Shown: positions 19,488 to 28,771 of the stretch, in pieces | Numbering within the stretch: the stretch's first letter is position 1 | Layout: every line of letters starts with the position of its first letter | Origin: Gaetbulibacter_A sp043876815 | GTDB lineage: Bacteria; Bacteroidota; Bacteroidia; Flavobacteriales; Flavobacteriaceae | DNA length: 64,000 nucleotides | Direction: 5' to 3' | NCBI RefSeq assembly: GCF_043876815.1 | Contig: NZ_JBAWKA010000007.1 | Span: 1-64,000, forward strand | Program-made: the position numbers and the translations under genes | The notes under the pieces: generated by a model | The model's input: only the letters and a program-made list of their open reading frames with translations | Told to the model about the DNA's origin: nothing | The model's database searches: none

Positions 19488-20771
19488 ATGAAAAATTTTT
19501 ACTTCTCATTACTATTAATTCTTAATTCTATTTTTCTGATTGCACAGAATAATGATTTCAACAATGGCGGAGGTGACCTTTTGTGGTCTAACACTGCTAA
19601 TTGGTCTCTTTTGGAAGTGCCAACAACTTCAAATACCGGTCAAGTTCGGTTGCCATTACTCGTAGAGTCTTTAGTTGATCTAGACGTAACCATAAAGAAG
19701 ATCCAAACCACCTTTGCGCTCGCAGGGGATGTTTCAGTGGCTGGGGCAAATACCTTAACGGTTAACCCGGGAGTGGCAAATGAATTTGGTATCACAAATG
19801 TTTCCAATAACGACATTAAACTTTCATTTAAAGGTTTCGTTGAGGTTAATAATCCAGCTGGTTTTACTTACATAGAAAACGCCAATGGCGCATCAAATTC
19901 TATAGAGTTCGCATCGGGTTCAACCCTAACCTTAACCACCAATTTAAGTACCGATCAAGGTTCTAACAATGCCGGTTTTATTTTTAACGGAACGTTAGCA
20001 GGTAACGGCAACCTACGTTTTGGTGCAAATACTTCCGCTACTTTTGGTAGTACTTCTTCAAACTCAGGATACACCGGACAAATAGTTTTTTTAGCAAATT
20101 CTTCAGCAACCGTTAATACTGCAGATAATACTATTTTTTATGAAGGGCCTAAAATTCAAGTTAATGGTAACTCATCCATTGAATTAAATGGGGCTAATGT
20201 TTTTGCGAGCGGTATCACAGTTGGAGGCACGAATACTTTTACGCTAACCGCTAACGCCAATCAAAATAACATGAGTTCTATCATTTTTCAAGGTGGTGGA
20301 ACGCTTAATATTGTTGTAGGAGCTGGCGTTTCAGACCTAACATTCGCCGATAATTCAGCGTCAGATTGGAGTACGGGAACTGTTAATATTACAAATTATA
20401 CAGAAGGTGTCATTCGTTTTGGAACTAGCAATACAGGATTAACCACAGACCAGTTAGCACAAATTTCAGCAGATAATGGCGGTGCTCCTTTAGCTTTAGA
20501 TAATAATGGTTATTTGGTTAATGAAAGCTCATTATCTGTAGATGATTTTGACTCCGAACTTAGTAAGCCAATTGCTTATCCTACATTGGCCACAGACAAA
20601 TTGTATTTTAGAACACCTCAAAAAGACGTGCAAATTATAAGTTTAAATGGTAGTGTTTTGCTAAGCAAAAAAATTGAAAACCAATTAGAGATTACGGTGG
20701 ACAATTTATCACCGGGGCTTTATTTTATTGTTTTCGATAAGCAGAATGTTCAAAAGTTCGTTAAACAATAA
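19488..20771 (+). CDS. T9SS-exported beta-rich surface protein
   Basis: This 427-residue protein has a signal peptide (MKNFYFSLLLILNSIFLIAQ). Its low-complexity, beta-strand-rich body is full of Asn, Thr, Gly and Ser and starts with 'GGGDLLWSNTANWS', a motif of autotransporter-like beta modules. The last ~75 residues (from 'KPIAYPTLATDKLYF' to 'LSPGLYFIVFDKQNVQKFVKQ') form a T9SS C-terminal sorting domain, so the protein is exported across the outer membrane and attached or released. No catalytic domain is visible. It leads the second rightward PUL operon, directly after the candidate operator, and precedes a T9SS beta-helix enzyme by 9 bp. A glycan-binding or scaffolding role is possible but unproven. 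The N-terminal module resembles that of the glycosidase at 39391. Confidence 0.8.
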   Translation: MKNFYFSLLLILNSIFLIAQNNDFNNGGGDLLWSNTANWSLLEVPTTSNTGQVRLPLLVESLVDLDVTIKKIQTTFALAGDVSVAGANTLTVNPGVANEFGITNVSNNDIKLSFKGFVEVNNPAGFTYIENANGASNSIEFASGSTLTLTTNLSTDQGSNNAGFIFNGTLAGNGNLRFGANTSATFGSTSSNSGYTGQIVFLANSSATVNTADNTIFYEGPKIQVNGNSSIELNGANVFASGITVGGTNTFTLTANANQNNMSSIIFQGGGTLNIVVGAGVSDLTFADNSASDWSTGTVNITNYTEGVIRFGTSNTGLTTDQLAQISADNGGAPLALDNNGYLVNESSLSVDDFDSELSKPIAYPTLATDKLYFRTPQKDVQIISLNGSVLLSKKIENQLEITVDNLSPGLYFIVFDKQNVQKFVKQ

Positions 20772-20780
20772 TATTAGTTT

Positions 20781-23465
20781 TTGATGACTCCCAAGAGGTT
20801 ATTATTAGTTTTTCTTTTGCTGTTTTTGGTGAACTGGGATAGTTATTCTCAGCTTCAACCTGCTCCATCTTTCTTTAGAATTCCAAGAGAGGCTCCTCTA
20901 GTTGATTTGAACACCACTCAAACCATACTGGTTTCAGATTACGGTGCTGTAGTTAATGATGGCACTAATGACATTTCAGGAATAACAGCGGCCATACAGG
21001 CCGCTGTAAACCTGGCTACGGAGGCAAGCCCTGTTAGACTAGTTTTTGAAAATGGCACTTACGATTTAATGCCACCCAGCGGTTCCCATGCGCTAAGTAT
21101 GACTGATGCCGAAAGTGTGTTATGGGATGGACAAGGTGCTGAATTTTTAATTCACGATCCAGCCATTGGTTTTTTACGTTTGTTGCGATGCACAAATACC
21201 ATCATAAAAGACATTTCAGTTGATTACGCCACCCTGCCCTTTACCCAGGGAAAAATAACCAATATTGATTTCAATAATGGCTTTTTTGATTTTGAGGTAG
21301 ATGCTAATTTCCCATTACCCACAGAAAATTATTTTTCTAACGCTTCTCAAGCTTGGGGAATGATCAAAAATATTAAAGGCGGGATAAAAGAGGGCACAGC
21401 AAACTTGATCCCTTTTACAGGTTTCTCCGCAGTTGGTCCGAATACATTCAGAACCTTTCAGTCAAGCCCATATATGACTGGGATAGAAGTAGGCGATTAC
21501 TTTGTTCAAATAGCACGAAATAATGGTTCAACAATCATTTTAAACAATCTTGGAAAAAATGTTACTTACATGAATGTAACAGCTTATGCCAGTCCTGCCG
21601 GGGGATTTAATGCCCGGGATTGTGAAGCCTGGCATGTTTTAGATTCTCATATTAAACTTAAAGCAGGACGAGTACATTCCATAAATGCTGACTGTTTGCA
21701 TATTAATGGTGGAAAAATTGCGCCTTGGGTTGAAAACTGCACTTTTGAAGGTTTTTCAGATGATTGCGTAAACCTAAAATACACTAAAAGAGTCATTAAA
21801 GAGGTTCATAATGCGACTCAGATCACGGTACAATTCAGTGTAAGTGTCGGTGAAAACATGGAATTCTACAACCCCAGAGATGGCGTTTTTCTTGGCAGTG
21901 CTACCGTTGAAAATGTAGAAAACCTCGGGAGCAATCTATTTAAGCTCACCTTATCAAATGCGGTGAATATAACCACGATAACAGATCCCGATCATCAACT
22001 GGCAGATAAGGCTTATGTAGAAAGCAGATCGAACGATTCCTTCATATTTCGTAATAATATCATCAGAAACTCACGAAGGTATGGTATTTTAATACAAAGT
22101 AAATATGCCTTAATCGAGAACAATCTTTTTCAAAATTTAAGTAGCTCCGGTATTACCATTGAAAATGGTGTGGATTGGGGTGAAGGCTTTAGGGCTACAG
22201 AAATAGAAATAAGAAACAATACTTTTGACAATTGTGGTTTTGATACATCCTATATCTCGGATGAGAATTCAGCAGCCATCAAAATTGATTTTTTAAAACT
22301 TGGAAGCCCATGCTCTGTAAACGATACCTGGTGTGGTACGCAAACCACCAGTTGGAAGGCACATAGTAATATTCGAATTATTGACAATACCATACTTTAC
22401 AATAACAAAGGGTTGTATCTTAAAAATATTGATGGTTTATCACTCCAAAATAACTTTATCTGTCATAGAGATGAAGATATTACTTTGGGGAATAATGAAA
22501 CGCCAGTGGCTCAAACCATCCTAAATTCTAGTAACGTTAGTGTTGCAGATTACCAATACACTTTACCAGAACCAAATATCCACTTTTTGCTTAATGAAGA
22601 TCCCGGTGCCCTGGAATTGGTAAATTCTGGAACCGATACCAGTGTTGGTTTAGAAATTATTAATCAAGGAGGGGAAATCATTCAAGGTTTTTCGGATGAG
22701 GAAATTGGCTATGCCTTTAAAATAAATACAGCAAACAATGGCCGCCTTCGTTTTGAAAATACAGCAGATGGCTCGCCTTTTCCTGGACCGGTAGGAGGAG
22801 CCGCAAGAACATATGCTTTTTGGTTCAAACCGGAAACATCTGTTTTTCAAACCCTACTTTACAGTGGCGGTCCAACTGATGGCGAAGTTTTTGTTGTTCA
22901 AATGCAATCGAATGGTGTTTTAAGAGTAACCGACAATAACCAAAATATTGTTAGGATGGATGATTTGCCGATTGATATTGGGCAATGGAACCATGTTGTG
23001 ATTTCGGTTCCGGAGAATAATTCCTTTTCTAGTATTCAACTCTATAAAAATGGAGTGCCCTCCTCGGAAACGTATATCGGCGTTGATGTATTACTTAATA
23101 CGGCTAGTAACAGTATTGATTTCTTTCCGAGATTTAACGGATTGGCTAGCGATATAAGATACTTTGATTATAAATTATGTAGTGGTGAAGTAGAACGTAT
23201 TTATAACGATAGGCAGAATACCCTTTCAACTGAATTTGAACTCAATAATAAGACCAATAAAATTGTTGTTTATCCAACCATGGTATCCAACACTATTTAT
23301 TTTAGTAAGCCTGTTACCTCGGTGAAAATATGCAATCTTCTCGGTCAAATATTTACTGAAGTAAAGTATTCTAACCTTACAGAACTAAATTTATCTGATC
23401 TACCCTCCGGAATGTACATCCTTCAACTAAACAATATTCAAACTGAAAAAATTTATAAAAAATGA
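20781..23465 (+). CDS. Divergent GH110-like beta-helix enzyme with LamG and T9SS tail
   Basis: The 894-residue protein has a signal peptide (about 1-24) and a long right-handed beta-helix (about 50-580). A LamG/concanavalin-like domain follows (about 640-790, 'RTYAFWFKPETSVFQTLLYS' through 'GQWNHVVISVPENN'), then a T9SS sorting tail (about 820-894). In the helix, 'HSINADCLHINGGKIAPW' and 'ENCTFEGFSDDCVNLK' align without gaps to the GH110 catalytic stretch, placing D304, D327 and D328 where GH110 has its three Asp residues. 'DYATLPFTQGKI' also matches the GH110 block 'DWEIPFFAQGTI'. Overall similarity to the two clear GH110 proteins is low. It may be a distant GH110 branch or a sister family with a different alpha-linkage. 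The stop codon overlaps the next start (ATGA), suggesting coupled translation. Confidence 0.72.
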   Translation: MMTPKRLLLVFLLLFLVNWDSYSQLQPAPSFFRIPREAPLVDLNTTQTILVSDYGAVVNDGTNDISGITAAIQAAVNLATEASPVRLVFENGTYDLMPPSGSHALSMTDAESVLWDGQGAEFLIHDPAIGFLRLLRCTNTIIKDISVDYATLPFTQGKITNIDFNNGFFDFEVDANFPLPTENYFSNASQAWGMIKNIKGGIKEGTANLIPFTGFSAVGPNTFRTFQSSPYMTGIEVGDYFVQIARNNGSTIILNNLGKNVTYMNVTAYASPAGGFNARDCEAWHVLDSHIKLKAGRVHSINADCLHINGGKIAPWVENCTFEGFSDDCVNLKYTKRVIKEVHNATQITVQFSVSVGENMEFYNPRDGVFLGSATVENVENLGSNLFKLTLSNAVNITTITDPDHQLADKAYVESRSNDSFIFRNNIIRNSRRYGILIQSKYALIENNLFQNLSSSGITIENGVDWGEGFRATEIEIRNNTFDNCGFDTSYISDENSAAIKIDFLKLGSPCSVNDTWCGTQTTSWKAHSNIRIIDNTILYNNKGLYLKNIDGLSLQNNFICHRDEDITLGNNETPVAQTILNSSNVSVADYQYTLPEPNIHFLLNEDPGALELVNSGTDTSVGLEIINQGGEIIQGFSDEEIGYAFKINTANNGRLRFENTADGSPFPGPVGGAARTYAFWFKPETSVFQTLLYSGGPTDGEVFVVQMQSNGVLRVTDNNQNIVRMDDLPIDIGQWNHVVISVPENNSFSSIQLYKNGVPSSETYIGVDVLLNTASNSIDFFPRFNGLASDIRYFDYKLCSGEVERIYNDRQNTLSTEFELNNKTNKIVVYPTMVSNTIYFSKPVTSVKICNLLGQIFTEVKYSNLTELNLSDLPSGMYILQLNNIQTEKIYKK

Positions 23466-25231
23466 AAAAATTATTTTCAACTCTAATAGTATTATTAATT
23501 TTTGGTTTTTTTGCTCAAGCACAGTATCAGTTTAATTTACCTGACCATTTTAGAACGCAAAGAAACCTGCCCCTTATTGATATGCCAATTTCAATGAATG
23601 TTAATTTGAGAGATTTTGGGGCTATTCCAAATGATGGGGAAGATGACGTTCCCGGCATCATGAAGGCTTTAAACTTTTGCAAAAAGATCACTCGAACAGG
23701 AGCGACCGGGATTAGGTTAGTATTCGAAAAAGGAACTTATGACCTTTATGGCGATGATAACCCTAAAAAAACACATATTATTTATCTCGCTGATGCTAAA
23801 AACCTGACCATTGATGGTAATGGTGCAGAGATTATTGTTCATGATCCTTTAAAAGGTTTTTTCTCAGTATTTAAAAGTGAGAATATTATCGTAAAAAACT
23901 TTTTTATTGATTACGATCCTCTTCCTTTTACGCAAGGAAAAATTACCAAGGTCGATTTAAAAGAAAGATATTTTGAACTTAAAATTGATGAAGGTTTTCC
24001 TAGTTTAAATGAAAACATGTTTCAGGTAGCATCGCGTGTTTGGGGTATGCTCATGGATCCCAAGATGCCAGGGAAATTAAAAGATGGGGCGCCAAATCTT
24101 TTTGCAACTAAAGAATTTGAACAATTGTCGCCCGGGCTTTTTAAGGTAAATTTAAAAGCTATCAATCTTCTAAAATCTATGGAAGTTGGTGACTTATATG
24201 TGCATCTGGCCAGAACCAATGGCTTGAGTGTTTTTAAATCTGGGAATAGTAAAAATATCACCTATTTAGAAAACACCAATTACTCCAGCCCGGCGGGGAG
24301 TTACAATGCCTTTAATATGGAGGAATGGAATATTATAGGAGCTCAGATATTATTAAAGCCCGGTAGAATTCATAGTGCCAACGCTGATTGTGTTCATGTT
24401 AACGGAGGTAAATTTGGGCCCTGGATTCAAAATTGCCTTTTTGAAGGTTACAGTGATGATGCTATTAATTTAAAATCTTCAAAGAGGAATATATTAAAGC
24501 AAATATCTCCTACTGAATTGGTTGTAAAATTCAACGTGGCCAAAGGCGATATCATTAGGATTTATAACCCAAGGGAAGGTAAACTTTTAGGTACATTTAA
24601 AATTGTCGATAGAAGCCCTCTGGATAAAGGTATGGTGCAAATAACGCTAGATAAACCCTTGGAAGAAACCTTGCAGGTAGGCGATACAAAAAAGCATGAT
24701 ATTGCCTATATTGATACGGAATCAAACGAATCTTTCGTTATTAGAAACAATACCTTCAGAAATGCACGGCGATATGGTATTTTATTACAGAGTTCCTATG
24801 GTATCATTGAGCGTAATTTATTTAAAAACCTCAGCCAATGTGCTATTTCTATGAACAATGGGGTTGATTGGGGTGAAGGTTTCGTGTCTCATAATATTAC
24901 CATTAATCAAAATATCTTTGATAACTGTGGCTATGACGATACTTATTTTAAAGACTATAATGCCGCAGCGGTGCGTTTAAGAGTTACAAAATTAAAAAAC
25001 CCCGAGGCGAAAGGAAAATGGAGTGGTGTTGCAACTGCAGACTGGCAAGGATTAGAAAATATTAAAATCACAAATAACACCTTCCTTTATAACAAAAGGG
25101 CCTTGTCTATTGAGTGCACAGTAAATACTGTTATAACAGGAAACAAATTCATTAGAAATCTAAAGGACCTTTCTGATGAATATGAAATTCTATTAAAAAA
25201 CAACAATACAAACTTGGTTTTCGAGAACTAA
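23462..25231 (+). CDS. Divergent GH110-like beta-helix enzyme
   Basis: The 589-residue protein starts with a signal peptide (MKKLFSTLIVLLIFGFFAQA). Its ATG overlaps the upstream stop codon by the sequence ATGA. It is a paralogue of the beta-helix domain of the preceding gene: 'HSANADCVHVNGGKFGPW' and 'QNCLFEGYSDDAINLK' correspond residue for residue. The candidate catalytic residues are D309, D332 and D333. 'DYDPLPFTQGKITK' and 'RYGILLQSSYG' are also shared. It lacks the LamG domain and the T9SS tail, so it is probably periplasmic while its sister is at the surface. This pairing suggests the same bond type is attacked on both sides of the outer membrane (inference). Glycosidase function is inferred from the conserved acidic triad; alternatives include another polysaccharide-active beta-helix family. 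Confidence 0.72.
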   Translation: MKKLFSTLIVLLIFGFFAQAQYQFNLPDHFRTQRNLPLIDMPISMNVNLRDFGAIPNDGEDDVPGIMKALNFCKKITRTGATGIRLVFEKGTYDLYGDDNPKKTHIIYLADAKNLTIDGNGAEIIVHDPLKGFFSVFKSENIIVKNFFIDYDPLPFTQGKITKVDLKERYFELKIDEGFPSLNENMFQVASRVWGMLMDPKMPGKLKDGAPNLFATKEFEQLSPGLFKVNLKAINLLKSMEVGDLYVHLARTNGLSVFKSGNSKNITYLENTNYSSPAGSYNAFNMEEWNIIGAQILLKPGRIHSANADCVHVNGGKFGPWIQNCLFEGYSDDAINLKSSKRNILKQISPTELVVKFNVAKGDIIRIYNPREGKLLGTFKIVDRSPLDKGMVQITLDKPLEETLQVGDTKKHDIAYIDTESNESFVIRNNTFRNARRYGILLQSSYGIIERNLFKNLSQCAISMNNGVDWGEGFVSHNITINQNIFDNCGYDDTYFKDYNAAAVRLRVTKLKNPEAKGKWSGVATADWQGLENIKITNNTFLYNKRALSIECTVNTVITGNKFIRNLKDLSDEYEILLKNNNTNLVFEN

Positions 25232-25265
25232 GTGGAACAGTAGAAATTAAATCATTTTCTATTTT

Positions 25266-26852
25266 ATGAAGAACTTAAAATTTTATTTTACTGTGCTTTC
25301 TTTAGCATTAGGTAGTAGTATTTTATTCGCCTGTCAGTCAAAAGAAACAGAACCCGTAAAAAAGCCAAATATTCTATTTTGCCTAGCCGATGACGCCACC
25401 TGGAAACATATGAGTGCTTACGGTACAGATTGGATTAATACACCTGCCTTCGATAGCATTGCGGGTCAAGGTTTACTCTTTAATAATGCCTATACCCCAA
25501 ATGCAAAATGCGGCCCTTCCAGATCCATTATTTTAACCGGAAGAAATACCTGGCAACTTGAAGAAGCTGCTAACCATCTAGCTTATTTCCCAACCAAATT
25601 CAAAACGTATCCTGAAGCTCTTTCTGAAAAAGGATACCATGTAGGTTATACAGGTAAAGGTTGGGCTCCCGGAACCTCTTTGAATGAGGATGGCAGCAAA
25701 AGGGAACTCCTTGTAAAAGCCTATAATAAATTAAAAACGGAACCACCAACCAAAGGAATCTCTAACGTTGACTACGTTGAAAACTTCAGGAGTTTCTTGG
25801 ATCAAAAAAATCCTAATGAACCATTCTGCTTCTGGTATGGCGGGCATGAACCTCACAGAAGTTACGAGTATGGTACAGGCGTAAGTGTTGGTAATAAAAA
25901 ATTATCTCAATTAGATTCCGTTTTCCCGTATTGGCCACAATCAGAGGTGGTGAAAAACGATGTTTTAGATTATGCTTTTGAGCTCGAATATTTTGACAAA
26001 CAGTTGAATGCCATGCTCACGGTTTTAAAAGAGAGAGGAGAATTGGACAACACTATTATCGTTGTGACATCCGATAACGGTATGCCTTTTCCACGAGTAA
26101 AAGGATTAAGTTATGAGCATTCTAATCATTTACCGCTTGCCATTATGTGGAAAAATGGTATTAAAAACCCCGGGAGAAAAATTGAAGATTATGTGACTTT
26201 TGCCGATTTTGCAGCCACATTCATAGATTTGGCGGGATATGATGCAAAAGAAATTGGCATGCACCCTGTTCAGGGAAAAAGTTTAAAACAATTTTTTGAT
26301 TCTGATAAGGAAGATCTTATTCAACCGGAGCAAGATTATGTCCTTCTTGGACAGGAAAGACATGATGTGGGAAGACCCAATGACGTAGGCTATCCTGTTA
26401 GAGGCATTGTGAAAGAAGGATTTATGTATCTATTAAATTACGAGAATGATCGATGGCCGGCCGGAAATCCAGAAACAGGTTATACAAATACCGATGGGAG
26501 CCCAACCAAAACTGAAATCCTGGAACTTAACCGAAGTGGTACAAACACGGGGTATTGGGATTTAAATTTTGGAAAACATCCAAAAGAAGAATTATTTCAA
26601 ATTAGTAAAGACGAAAATTGTTTGATCAATTTGGCAGAAAATGAAGAATTTCAAAGCATCAAAGCGCAATTAAAAAGCTTATTAGAATCAGAATTAAAAG
26701 CCCAAAATGACCCTAGAATGTTTGGGAATGGCTTCATATTCGACAATTATCCACCAGACCGAAATGCCCATTTTTATGAGAAATATATGAATGGGGAAGA
26801 TGTAAAAGCCGGTTGGATTAATAAGTCTGACTTTGAAAAGAAAAAGAGCTGA
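25266..26852 (+). CDS. S1-family sulfatase, lipoprotein
   Basis: This 528-residue sulfatase has a lipoprotein signal with lipobox LFAC (Cys 23). The metal site is 'LFCLADDATWKHMSAYG' (D42, D43) and the formylglycine signature is C-G-P-S-R starting at C82, followed by SIILTGRN. The later block 'TIIVVTSDNGMPFPRVKG' supplies the other metal ligands. The CGPSR and 'LTGRNTWQLEEAANH' context separates it from the two other sulfatases of the locus, so the three probably act on different sulfate positions. It is the fourth gene of the second rightward operon, 34 bp after the beta-helix gene. The C-terminal part (about 490-528) is rich in charged and aromatic residues. Sulfatase identity is firm; regiospecificity is unknown. 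Confidence 0.92.
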   Translation: MKNLKFYFTVLSLALGSSILFACQSKETEPVKKPNILFCLADDATWKHMSAYGTDWINTPAFDSIAGQGLLFNNAYTPNAKCGPSRSIILTGRNTWQLEEAANHLAYFPTKFKTYPEALSEKGYHVGYTGKGWAPGTSLNEDGSKRELLVKAYNKLKTEPPTKGISNVDYVENFRSFLDQKNPNEPFCFWYGGHEPHRSYEYGTGVSVGNKKLSQLDSVFPYWPQSEVVKNDVLDYAFELEYFDKQLNAMLTVLKERGELDNTIIVVTSDNGMPFPRVKGLSYEHSNHLPLAIMWKNGIKNPGRKIEDYVTFADFAATFIDLAGYDAKEIGMHPVQGKSLKQFFDSDKEDLIQPEQDYVLLGQERHDVGRPNDVGYPVRGIVKEGFMYLLNYENDRWPAGNPETGYTNTDGSPTKTEILELNRSGTNTGYWDLNFGKHPKEELFQISKDENCLINLAENEEFQSIKAQLKSLLESELKAQNDPRMFGNGFIFDNYPPDRNAHFYEKYMNGEDVKAGWINKSDFEKKKS

Positions 26853-26924
26853 AAATTTCTAAAAATACATAAACCATCACCTAGACAAAAAGGTGATAAA
26901 ACTTTTAGTACCGAGTTTAGTTTT

Positions 26925-26970
26925 AACGTCCTGTGATCTCCGTTTTTGATTTCAGGGCGTTTTATTTTCA
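26925..26970 (+). terminator. Hairpin after the third sulfatase
   Basis: AACGTCCTG (26925-26933) pairs with CAGGGCGTT (26953-26961), a nine-pair stem including one G-T pair, followed by TTTATTTTC. It lies in the 150-bp gap before the esterase gene and may end or attenuate the operon. Confidence 0.5.
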
Positions 26971-27002
26971 CTTTTATAATGTAACTTGTGGCAAAAAATA
27001 AC

Positions 27003-27929
27003 ATGAAATTCTTTTTTATTTATCTAAGTTTCCTTTTCGCTGTTCAATTCAATTATGGCCAAAACATCATAAAACTTTGGACGGAAAACATCCCAAATCA
27101 AAGAGAATCAGAAGAGGTACAGTTAGATGAAGTAACAGATAAACTACGCATTTTTAATGTTCAGGATCCAACGCTCGAGGTGTATTTACCATCAAAAGGA
27201 ATGCGTAACGGCATGGCTATGATTATTTGTCCAGGAGGCGGATATCGCAATTTAAGTTACCACTTCGAGGGTACGGACTTTGCTAAATTTTTAAATTCAA
27301 AAGGTATTGCTACTTTCGTGCTGAAGTACCGTTTACCCGATTCAAAATCACTTGTTATACGGCATCAGGCACCGCTTCAGGATGCTCAGCGTGCTATTAG
27401 ATACATTCGCTTTAATGCGAATAAATATGATATAAATCCGAATAAAATTGGAATCATGGGTTTTTCTGCCGGAGGCCATTTAGCGTCTACTCTGGGAACT
27501 CATTACGATCGTGAAGTGTACAAGGCTGCGAGCGCCATGGATTCCATTAGTGCCCGCCCCGATTTTTTGGCTTTAGCTTATGCAGTGATCACCATGAAAG
27601 ATCCTCATGCCCACAAAGGCTCACGACGTAATTTATTGGGAAATACACCCACTCCGGAATTAATTGATTTTTATTCCAATGAAACTAAGATAGACGCCAA
27701 CACCCCACCCACTTTTCTTGTTCATGCCTCAAATGATTCAAGTGTTCCCGTAATCAACAGTATTCTATTTTATGAAGCTTTACAAAAAAACGGTGTATCT
27801 GCTGAAATACATATTTATCCTGAAGGTGGTCATGGTTTTGGTTTGGCTTTAAAGAATGGGTATTTGCAGACCTGGACCGATCGTCTTGTAGATTGGTTGG
27901 AAGGTTTGAATTCCGGTGCCAAAGACTAA
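27003..27929 (+). CDS. Secreted alpha/beta-hydrolase, acetyl-esterase-like
   Basis: From ATG 27003 the product is 308 residues with signal peptide MKFFFIYLSFLFAVQFNYGQ. A GTG 15 bp upstream would add five residues before the signal and is less likely. The fold is alpha/beta hydrolase of the carbohydrate esterase type: oxyanion loop 'CPGGGYRNLSYHFEG' near 77, nucleophile elbow G-F-S-A-G-G-H with S155, acid D245 in 'HASNDSSVP', and H277 in 'EGGHGFG'. Related proteins remove acetyl groups from polysaccharides such as xylan. It sits at the end of the second PUL operon after a hairpin, so it probably deacylates the same substrate or another algal glycan. Catalytic residues are complete; the substrate is inferred from position. 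Confidence 0.85.
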   Translation: MKFFFIYLSFLFAVQFNYGQNIIKLWTENIPNQRESEEVQLDEVTDKLRIFNVQDPTLEVYLPSKGMRNGMAMIICPGGGYRNLSYHFEGTDFAKFLNSKGIATFVLKYRLPDSKSLVIRHQAPLQDAQRAIRYIRFNANKYDINPNKIGIMGFSAGGHLASTLGTHYDREVYKAASAMDSISARPDFLALAYAVITMKDPHAHKGSRRNLLGNTPTPELIDFYSNETKIDANTPPTFLVHASNDSSVPVINSILFYEALQKNGVSAEIHIYPEGGHGFGLALKNGYLQTWTDRLVDWLEGLNSGAKD

Positions 27930-28093
27930 TTCTGGTGATTGAATATATTTTCAGACTACTAAACCAAAAATTTCATTAATTAGGTAAATAAGAATATACG
28001 ATTATTTGTTTCCATTGAATTTTTTTTATTTTTATACTATATTGTAAATCAACGTTATAACAATACAGCTAATTTTTAAAATTAAAATTACCA

Positions 28094-28618
28094 ATGAAAA
28101 AACATCATTTACCAAAACTGTTTTTAACTGTGATCTTTATCTCTTTGTGGAGTTGTCAGGAGACTAAAATTGAATCCGGAACAGAATATTCCAATACGAT
28201 CAAAGAAATCATTGAAACCAAAAATTCCAAATTACAAACCTGGTATGCCCAGGGTATGATTGATTCGGTAGCCGCCCATTTTGCAGACGATTGTATTCAA
28301 ATGCCTCCACACCAGCCACCAATTATGGGTGTTGAAAATTTTAAAAAAGTCTGGAAAGAAAATACTCAAATGGGAACCTGGAACTTTGATTTAAAAACCA
28401 ACGATGTAAAAGCCAGTGGTGATCTTGCTGTAGAGTATGGCTCCTATATTCTAACATTTAGTCCTAACCAAAAATCTCTTATACCTGCTATGGATGATAA
28501 AGGTAATTACGTGGCCGTATGGGAACGCATCAATGACGATTGGAAAATTGTTTGGGACGCCCCCACCCCAACTACACCTATGGAATTACCTCCTGCCATG
28601 GATTCTATACCAAAGTAA
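28094..28618 (+). CDS. SnoaL/NTF2-like lipoprotein
   Basis: This 174-residue protein begins with a lipoprotein signal (VIFISLWSC, Cys about 21). A single NTF2-like cone domain of the DUF4440/SnoaL type follows ('WYAQGMIDSVAAHFADDCIQ', 'GVENFKKVWKENTQMG', 'YVAVWERINDDWKIVWD'). Such domains bind small hydrophobic ligands or act as steroid-isomerase-like enzymes, but most family members are uncharacterised. It is transcribed alone from a 164-bp AT-rich upstream region and is not obviously linked to the PUL. No catalytic residues can be assigned. The domain call is fairly secure; its role is unknown. Confidence 0.75.
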   Translation: MKKHHLPKLFLTVIFISLWSCQETKIESGTEYSNTIKEIIETKNSKLQTWYAQGMIDSVAAHFADDCIQMPPHQPPIMGVENFKKVWKENTQMGTWNFDLKTNDVKASGDLAVEYGSYILTFSPNQKSLIPAMDDKGNYVAVWERINDDWKIVWDAPTPTTPMELPPAMDSIPK

Positions 28619-28771
28619 CCGTTTTTATGTAAATAAGAATTTTAGAAAACACTGTTGACAGTTTATCAATTAAGGGTTAAAATAAGCAAAAAGGGAACCT
28701 TAAAAAATTTAGAAATTAGGCTATCTTTATAACACCGAAAAAACCTGATTTAATTCAAAATATTAAATCCC

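Noticed and set aside
8081..26852. Assigning S1 subfamilies and sulfate positions to the three sulfatases
   Set aside because: The signatures differ but subfamily assignment needs profile comparison that cannot be made by eye.
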